NCBI GenBank assembly: GCA_036245805.1
Contig: BTRK01000006.1
Location: 46,741,257 to 46,805,256, forward strand
Length of the DNA: 64,000 bases
Source: Pristionchus mayeri
Taxonomy: Eukaryota > Nematoda > Chromadorea > Rhabditida > Neodiplogasteridae
Direction of reading: 5' to 3'
Shown: positions 57,293-64,000 of the stretch, one piece after another
Layout of the letters: the number at the start of each line of letters is the position of its first letter
How positions within the stretch are numbered: the first letter of the stretch is position 1
Notes under the pieces: generated by a model
What the model saw: only the letters and a program-made list of their open reading frames with translations
Database searches by the model: none
What the model was told of the DNA's origin: nothing
Program-made: the position numbers and the translations under genes

Positions 57293-57391
57293 TTAGGTTG
57301 GCATGAAAGTCTTTGTCACTGGTTTTGTTTTTACACTGCTCGCAGCAAATGCCCTTTGGTGTTGCCTCGTTCCTAGTGAATAACAGTCAGT
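57293..57391. mobile_element. 99-bp stump of the mariner element
   Basis: Starts TTAGGTTGGCATGAAAGTCT and matches the outer end of the element at 34058-35315 up to CAGTCAGT. It then breaks into unrelated sequence. It marks the outer breakpoint of the duplicated arm. Confidence 0.9.
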
Positions 57392-58656
57392 CGCGCTCGT
57401 CTGAAACCGGTCATTAGTTATAAACAATGAATGAATTTCAAGCAGTTCACACAAGCAATGACAAAACAAATAGAAGTATATCGAACCTGTGGAAAACCGA
57501 GCAGGCTCGGCAAACGCCAATTCCATAATGGAAAAAGGGAGTTTCGGCGTCGCATGCGCGGCATTTCCTGCCGGTCATCGCTTGGCAAAACGCGGAATTG
57601 ATAAAACGTGGAAATCGAAGCAGATGATAGCGACAGATTTTGAAGCGCCGTGTGGAAAGAGCGCACTATCGAATTTGCTCTGCTTCTCTGCGCCCTCAGT
57701 CTTCCCACGCTATCTAGCCCTTTTCTACACCCCTCCCCCATTGATAGTGTGATAAAGGGGTTATCGAAATGCAGAAATAGTATGAAATGAGACAATTTAT
57801 TTCACTTGAAAAGTTTAGTTTTTTTTCACTTGAAAAGTCACCTACTTCACCAGGAACTGGCACACTAAAATACAAACAACATTCACCTGGAGAGCCAATC
57901 ACAAATCGTAGAGGCAAAAAATAAAAAGCAATTGCGTACATGAAAACAAACATGCATTATGTCTGGGAGTTCTGTTGAGAGGCTCAGAGTCGGAATGGGA
58001 CAATTTGGGAACAGGGTTATTCACGTCTAGTCCATTGCTTTGATCTCTCAGTTATTGCAATCTTACCTGAAAAATGATTCCATTAGTGATGATCGCATGG
58101 CATGATGATTTTATCTCATAATATGAAGAATACTGATGATGTTTCGGTTCGATCTTTAAAATTATCTGGTGTTACACTCGGTGGAAAGTGATGTCAAATC
58201 GCGTCATTCCTACATTGTAATTCCGGGTGTAAGAAAAAATCTTCAACTTCTCTCGTTATCTAGAACAATTTTGGATGTGCTGATGGAGAACCCGATCAGA
58301 TAATACAATAATGACACATAAACTGTCAATTATACAATAGGTTACGGTAGCATCACTTGATATATGTTTCGACATGAACCACGGAAGTGGATACGACAGT
58401 GATTGGAGTACTGTATAGATTGAGTTCGGAACTCCCTCCATTGTGCTGTGTGATGCACAAATTTGTGAGCAATGTATGATACATTCTCAAAATTAATTCG
58501 AATGTTTCTCTGAATGAACATACCGTCCGAAACTAAGGACCAATCCGGCAACATTCAGGTACAACAACTCAACTCCATTTTGTGCACTCTGCCTTGTGTT
58601 TGTGTCGTCAGCAAAGTATGCACTCAAATTGGCGAGCGATCAGAGAACTCAGATTG
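57392..58656. other. Unassigned, with decayed chemoreceptor-like sequence
   Basis: 57420-57800 has overlapping open frames on both strands (125 codons minus, 87 plus) without known motifs. 58140-58640 is a diverged relative of 62120-62500: shared GGTGGAAA.TGATGTCAA, GTAATTCCGGGTGTAA and TTGGCGAGCGA blocks. The minus-strand frames are broken by stops here, so it is likely a gene relic. Confidence 0.45.
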
Positions 58657-58751
58657 AGAGCAATCGTCTGACTCTCTTAGGTTTGCACGCTCTCTCACCG
58701 GTCAGAGAGACGTGAGAGCGTGCAGACTGAAAAGAGTCAGACCATTGCTCG
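58657..58751. repeat. Hairpin MITE, GAGCAATCG ends
   Basis: GAGCAATCGTCTGACTCTCT..GCACGCTCTCTCACC and complement ending CAGACCATTGCTC. A relative is at 61853-61975. Confidence 0.75.
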
Positions 58752-60262
58752 AAAAAACATGCGAACTCGGAATGAAAATAAACGCGAAAAAAAAGTTAAA
58801 CAAATGCAATAATTAAAAATTCACGGGATAGATGCAGGTAATGTGCTCTTTCTCTGAGTGATCAATGGATTGTTTTCACTTTGTCAGACATCGATCTCTG
58901 TTATTGTTGGCGAGCCGGAAAGAATGGCGCAAGTGATACAACTTTCATAGAGATCACCTAGAAGAGTCGCGAACGATTGAGTTCACGAGGACATCAATCA
59001 TCGATATCTGATGTTCACATCGCATCTTTTCACCTTTATAAAACCCTTTAACACGGGTCTTCTGTAAGAATGCAGTAAAACGAGCCCCTTTTGCCACCAG
59101 AAAAAAGTCATAGCCACGGATTTCGATGAAACTTAGTTTATGGATACTATTGGGGGTCTAAAGAAGGTATGTCCACTTGGTTCGGTCAATTTCGGACATT
59201 ATCGATTTTTTGTAATCTACCCTTTGGGATACCGTGAATCGGCCAATTTTGATCGTACAGCCTACTTTTTTTTCCATTTTACGCGGAATTTCGAGATCTA
59301 CAAATTCGTCTTCACTCCCCTCAACCGGGAAGGCCGGCTTCGGGGACTTTTGGCCAAAAAACCTGTTTTTTTGTCGATGTTTATCGATTTTTTTCTTCAT
59401 TCCCATTCGATATTATTTTTGCATTCGATTCTCCAAACAAAATTGGTAGGGGTCCATGTTGTCCATCTTTCATATAACGAGGACTGTTATGTCGAAATAG
59501 TAAGTGGAGTCCCGGACGATTTTTTCAAAATTTTCGTTTTTTGGCCGTTTCTCAGTTCTAAATGGTCCAATCTACACATAAAAAAAAAATAAATCGATAG
59601 ATCTCGACGAGTAGAATATCTTTCACGAGGGTGGTCGAAACTCTAAAATGACTGGTTTTCGAGATACCTTGGTGATATGTTTGAGCGAGTGGTTAGCCTT
59701 CAGACGGATGCAGACAGCGACACATCAAACACCTATTATATGCAGTATGATTTGGGTGGAGGCATGAATCTTTTATTTTCTTTGATTGTTTGATTTTTCG
59801 ATATTTGGAAGATTGTTGGGCAAAGAAGAAGAGAAATTCCCCGTTTTTTTCCAAGGAATGTTAATTTGACTCTGCAAATTCACCTCAATGTGCAAATTGA
59901 ATTCGCCCACTTGCCCTTTGCAAATGTAACTGGTAGTCGTTATTGCAACCCTACTGCCCAATGATTTCCATGTTATTCGGTAATACGCATCCAATTAAAC
60001 AGAGAACAGTGAGAATTATGAGATAAACAATCTCAGTGTCAGAGAAATTACGAAGGAAGGGAATTTCAACGCGTAAATGATTCATCGTGATCAGTGATTG
60101 AATTCATCTTCCTCACATTAGACTACGCTGTTTGTTCACCAGACAGTAAAAGTCTAGGGTAAGCTATTCACACTGCATTTTCGTGGCTCATAAGTTAGTC
60201 GAATTAGATGTTCAACTATAGTTCGCAAATCTTGATTCAGACTAAGGTGTGTAATGCTGGCA
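58752..60262. other. No recognisable gene
   Basis: A 150-codon plus frame (59140-59592) and an overlapping minus frame are Phe/Ile-rich from T-runs, without motifs; they look like non-coding repeat sequence. Flanks are AT-rich. Confidence 0.4.
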
Positions 60263-61534
60263 GTTTGACTATGAATAATTTTTAAATATAAATTAAAATT
60301 GTATTTAAATATATTTTAATCCTGGACTATGTGCCTGTCACACACAACACAATGGGGATCCAATTAAATTGTAACTAGAACAATGAAAAATGATATTTCT
60401 GATGACTTTCATTTTGCGTGTTTATTCTTGTGTTCGCTCCATTGTCAAGTACATGTGATATCGTAAATGTTTCTATTACACGTATATTCGAATACAACCG
60501 GTGAATGTAAATCTTTGGAAGCTGTTCCTTTAGAACTTTGCGACTAAAGCAGAATTCGGAAGATCCTGAAAAAAATACATTCAAATTTGTCATACAACTC
60601 GTCAAAACTCACATGATGGCTCAATGAGATGATCCTTCATTTCATCTTGAACCTTGATCCAGAGGGTGAATGAATTGGTGCTGGACCTGAAGGAAATTAT
60701 CAACATTAAGAATTTAGATATGATAATCTCACTTCTTCTTGGTTACGGGTGAAGATGCTGAAGAGGCAGTGGAGCTGGCTTCTGAGTTAGTGCGAGATCG
60801 CTGTCCATCATTCCTGTCCCCCATGATGTAAGGATAGCTGCGAGCAATGCCAATGATCTGAAAGCGGGCGTTTTAAAGAAAATATGCCTTACTTGCTCGA
60901 ATGGTACTCTTGGATTGATAGTGAGCGTAAAATCAATTGAGCGGTATTACTTACGCTGAGCATAATATATGGAACGGTTGAGTATGCAAAGTAGATAAAG
61001 AAGTGGCAGAGAGTAGACTAAGTTGAAGATCACTTGAAAAACAGGAAGGCGATGTGTGTGGTCAATACTTGGAACGGTCATTTTATACTGCCGACGCGAT
61101 GATAATTGGAAGGGGCGGAGCATGGGCCGTTTTCGCCTGATGCAATTGTGATCCATGGGTAAAGTGCACGTTTCTCTGCACATTCTTCCTAGATAGTTCG
61201 AAAAAGTCACGTACTCTCAGGATGATTGATGACATGCAAATAACGACCAGTTCTAAGACCAACTAATCAAAGAGGTGACCAATTTGATCTCTTGACTTTT
61301 TACGCACGTACTTTCAGCGCATAATGTTGACACGATAATTTTAGCGCATCGTTTGTCAATAGCAATTTCAAAGTGCTGCGTACTATTTCTTTCCAATGAT
61401 CTGACAACCACTGCATGATGTATTGAGTACTGTTTATAGTCTGGATCAGTTGTAGATGTGCAGAACCTGTCGCTTCAGCACGATTTTATTATTGCCTATT
61501 CTCTATCTAGTATCAATTTACAAGCGAGATAAAA
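60263..61534. repeat. Tandem duplication, copy 1
   Basis: Identical to 62729-64000 at an offset of 2,466 bp except for one substitution I saw (61345 G, 63811 A). Copy 2 runs off the window, so copy 1 may extend past 61534. Confidence 0.95.
60602..61416 (-). CDS. Multi-pass membrane protein, chemoreceptor-like, partial
   Basis: Five minus-strand exons join in phase: 61312-61416 (may start further upstream), 61089-61262, 60955-61017, 60733-60857 and 60602-60686. About 184 residues are visible. Landmarks: HWKEIVRSTLKLLLTND, then the membrane segment LELVVICMSSIILRV, a basic loop (RKNVQRN), a second hydrophobic block (PLPIIIASA spliced to STLCHFFIYFAYSTVPYIML), then a serine-rich tail (SEASSTASSASS) and TGA at 60602-60604. 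The layout (last helices plus Ser-rich cytosolic tail) suggests the C-terminal half of a nematode 7TM receptor; the family is not recognised. Upstream exons are not resolved and may include sequence at 62120-62610. A near-identical copy lies at 63068-63882. Confidence 0.5.
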
Positions 61535-61852
61535 TATTTACATAGATGAACATTGATCATTTTACATTCCGGACTTGGTAGACAAAGGACAAGCTTTGAA
61601 CAATTTGCACGTGAAAATCAATCTCAACTCTGTTTATCAAAAGCTATTCTACGGAACCTCGCCTTCCTCTACCCTGGCCGCTACAAACATGGAACTATTG
61701 CACTAAGCGAGAACCAACTTTCAGGAACTGAAGAGGTACACACGGATCTTAGAGGGAAGGGTGCAAAAATGTAGGACATTTGCGTCAATACTTAGCGTCT
61801 ATCAAAACACACTTTATGTGTGGTTGTTCTTCTAACAATTCTAAGAGGCTCC
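61535..61852. other. Unassigned
   Basis: Short open frames only. If copy 1 of the tandem duplication extends further, it ends here. Confidence 0.35.
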
Positions 61853-61975
61853 GGAAGAATGGAATGGGGGGGATCAAAGGTCTCGCTCTCTCCGTCCCCA
61901 CACACTCTCATCGGTTAGTGAGACGAGAGAGCGTGTACAACGAGGAAAGTCAGGCGATTGCTCAATGGGCGATAT
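61853..61975. repeat. Hairpin MITE related to 58657-58751
   Basis: Imperfect arms around CACACTCTCATCGGTTAGTG and GAGAGAGCGTGTACAACGAG, ending CGATTGCTC. Confidence 0.55.
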
Positions 61976-62049
61976 TTTAGGAGCGAAGCGATTTGATATA
62001 GGCTGTTCCCTAGCTGCACCTAACTACCGTATGCTCTCTGTTTACACTA

Positions 62050-62610
62050 CATGTTTAAACTTCAATATGGAGTGATGCAAGATCTATGATCTTCATATAT
62101 GAATAGTTGAATGATGTTTTCAGATGATCTTTGAAAAAGATCTGGTGATACGATCGGTGGAAATTGATGTCAACTAGCGTCATTTTCAGTAATTCCGGGT
62201 GTAATATAATGCGTTCCGGTTGCCTCGTCATCAAGGACAATTTTGGAAGTGTTCATGGATAAAGACTCAGAAAATTGAACAACAGTATTTTAAAGAAAGC
62301 TCATATCAGTGATTACTGTGCATGAATACGCTTGTGACATAACCTTGTGCAGTAGAATAGTTTTTGAGAGCAGAACTTCAAAATTCGTGATATGTGGTCG
62401 AGGTTTCATATTTCCTCTTGCGGTAATTCGCTGGCCTATGACGTCAGCAAATTGCGCACTCACATTGGCCAGCGACCTGGGATCAGGTGCAGTAAACACC
62501 CGAATTATAGTGAAGTGATAAACTAGAAGGTAACAAAAAGGGAAGAAGGTAATGCACACGATCGAAGTAGTCTTGAGTATATTTAATATCTTCGTCCTCG
62601 TTCGTTGCAC
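62050..62610 (-). pseudogene. Chemoreceptor-like exons, unresolved
   Basis: The minus strand 62610-62470 encodes KTTSIVCITFFPFCYLLVYH followed by a loop (PDPRSLAN) and a GT donor (AAT|GTGAGT), as expected of a transmembrane exon. 62255-62150 encodes MNTSKIVLDDEATGTHY and more, resembling an extracellular N-terminus. I could not join them in phase to each other or to 61416. A decayed paralog of the block is at 58140-58640. Confidence 0.35.
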
Positions 62611-62662
62611 AGCCTTACTGGGTCGTTAAATGTGGTTGGTTTGGATTTTACTTATCTCCACT

Positions 62663-62728
62663 AGAGTTCGAGAAAGGATACCACGGTCTCTTCATTCTAC
62701 ACACTCTCTCGCCGATTGATATAATTTT
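62663..62728. repeat. Truncated MITE, AGAGTTCGAGAA family
   Basis: Left half only (CTAGAGTTCGAGAAAGGATA..CACACTCTCTCGCC). The right half is missing where copy 2 of the tandem duplication begins. Confidence 0.7.
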
Positions 62729-64000
62729 GTTTGACTATGAATAATTTTTAAATATAAATTAAAATTGTATTTAAATATATTTTAATCCTGGACTATGTGC
62801 CTGTCACACACAACACAATGGGGATCCAATTAAATTGTAACTAGAACAATGAAAAATGATATTTCTGATGACTTTCATTTTGCGTGTTTATTCTTGTGTT
62901 CGCTCCATTGTCAAGTACATGTGATATCGTAAATGTTTCTATTACACGTATATTCGAATACAACCGGTGAATGTAAATCTTTGGAAGCTGTTCCTTTAGA
63001 ACTTTGCGACTAAAGCAGAATTCGGAAGATCCTGAAAAAAATACATTCAAATTTGTCATACAACTCGTCAAAACTCACATGATGGCTCAATGAGATGATC
63101 CTTCATTTCATCTTGAACCTTGATCCAGAGGGTGAATGAATTGGTGCTGGACCTGAAGGAAATTATCAACATTAAGAATTTAGATATGATAATCTCACTT
63201 CTTCTTGGTTACGGGTGAAGATGCTGAAGAGGCAGTGGAGCTGGCTTCTGAGTTAGTGCGAGATCGCTGTCCATCATTCCTGTCCCCCATGATGTAAGGA
63301 TAGCTGCGAGCAATGCCAATGATCTGAAAGCGGGCGTTTTAAAGAAAATATGCCTTACTTGCTCGAATGGTACTCTTGGATTGATAGTGAGCGTAAAATC
63401 AATTGAGCGGTATTACTTACGCTGAGCATAATATATGGAACGGTTGAGTATGCAAAGTAGATAAAGAAGTGGCAGAGAGTAGACTAAGTTGAAGATCACT
63501 TGAAAAACAGGAAGGCGATGTGTGTGGTCAATACTTGGAACGGTCATTTTATACTGCCGACGCGATGATAATTGGAAGGGGCGGAGCATGGGCCGTTTTC
63601 GCCTGATGCAATTGTGATCCATGGGTAAAGTGCACGTTTCTCTGCACATTCTTCCTAGATAGTTCGAAAAAGTCACGTACTCTCAGGATGATTGATGACA
63701 TGCAAATAACGACCAGTTCTAAGACCAACTAATCAAAGAGGTGACCAATTTGATCTCTTGACTTTTTACGCACGTACTTTCAGCGCATAATGTTGACACG
63801 ATAATTTTAGCGCATCATTTGTCAATAGCAATTTCAAAGTGCTGCGTACTATTTCTTTCCAATGATCTGACAACCACTGCATGATGTATTGAGTACTGTT
63901 TATAGTCTGGATCAGTTGTAGATGTGCAGAACCTGTCGCTTCAGCACGATTTTATTATTGCCTATTCTCTATCTAGTATCAATTTACAAGCGAGATAAAA
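62729..64000. repeat. Tandem duplication, copy 2
   Basis: Direct repeat of 60263-61534, continuing beyond the window. Confidence 0.95.
63068..63882 (-). CDS. Multi-pass membrane protein, second copy
   Basis: Exons 63778-63882, 63555-63728, 63421-63483, 63199-63323 and 63068-63152, each offset by 2,466 from the copy at 60602-61416. The one substitution seen (63811, G to A on plus) is inside the first listed exon and changes one codon. Upstream exons lie outside the window. Confidence 0.5.

Larger units (their letters stand above)
35217..57391. repeat. 22.2-kb near-perfect inverted duplication
   Basis: Arms 35217-45847 and 46762-57391 are reverse complements; the spacer is 45848-46761 (914 bp). 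Left and right coordinates of matching sites sum to 92608 outside, and 92609 inside, a 7A/6A homopolymer (42805-42811 and 49798-49803). I found four substitutions: 35405/57203, 35744/56864, 38185/54423 and 45393/47216. Each arm contains an SRX gene and an exchanger gene in the same orientation. Confidence 0.95.

Noticed and set aside
59140..59592. 150-codon plus-strand frame
   Set aside because: Phe/Ile-rich product of T-runs, no signal or domain, and an overlapping frame on the other strand; looks non-coding.

Overview
This is eukaryotic DNA from a nematode, probably a rhabditid or diplogastrid. The inference rests on short exons (about 40-200 bp) joined by GT-AG introns, many of them 40-70 bp, and on nematode-specific families: an MLT-10 moulting-cycle protein, a C6-domain secreted protein, a two-domain C-type lectin, an SRX chemoreceptor and an NCLX-like Na+/Ca2+ exchanger. 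I assembled exon chains by hand, requiring splice sites, intron phase and family motifs to agree. The species cannot be fixed from sequence alone.

Layout. 1-7521 (+): 3' part of an MLT-10-like gene with foldback repeats in its introns. 9800-10686 (+): small secreted C6-domain protein. 11476-11557 (-): tRNA-Ser(UGA). 12282-26877 (+): C-type lectin of about 320 aa spread over 14.6 kb, because intron 6 (9.5 kb) holds chained palindromes, a full-length mariner with a broken transposase, and an RTE-type LINE fragment with an intact reverse-transcriptase ORF. 27115-31374: nested foldback elements, one carrying 157 bp identical to the lectin 3' end. 31675-33383 (-): two paralogous small secreted peptides ending in a CSPGCE motif. 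33684-35315: a LINE tail and a degenerate mariner.

35217-57391 is a 22.2-kb inverted duplication with two 10.63-kb arms around a 914-bp spacer. Each arm carries one NCLX-like exchanger gene and one SRX chemoreceptor gene. The arms are almost identical: I found four substitutions and one homopolymer indel. Both arm boundaries suggest that the left arm is the donor and the right arm the derived copy. The right exchanger copy lacks exon 1, and the two genes diverge from the shared spacer.

57392-64000 (-): a direct tandem duplication with a 2,466-bp period, in which each copy carries a multi-pass membrane protein gene, next to decayed chemoreceptor-like exons.

Overall the window holds a few secreted or membrane genes embedded in foldback elements, MITEs and mariners, with two very recent duplications. 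I see no operon, CRISPR array or bacterial feature.
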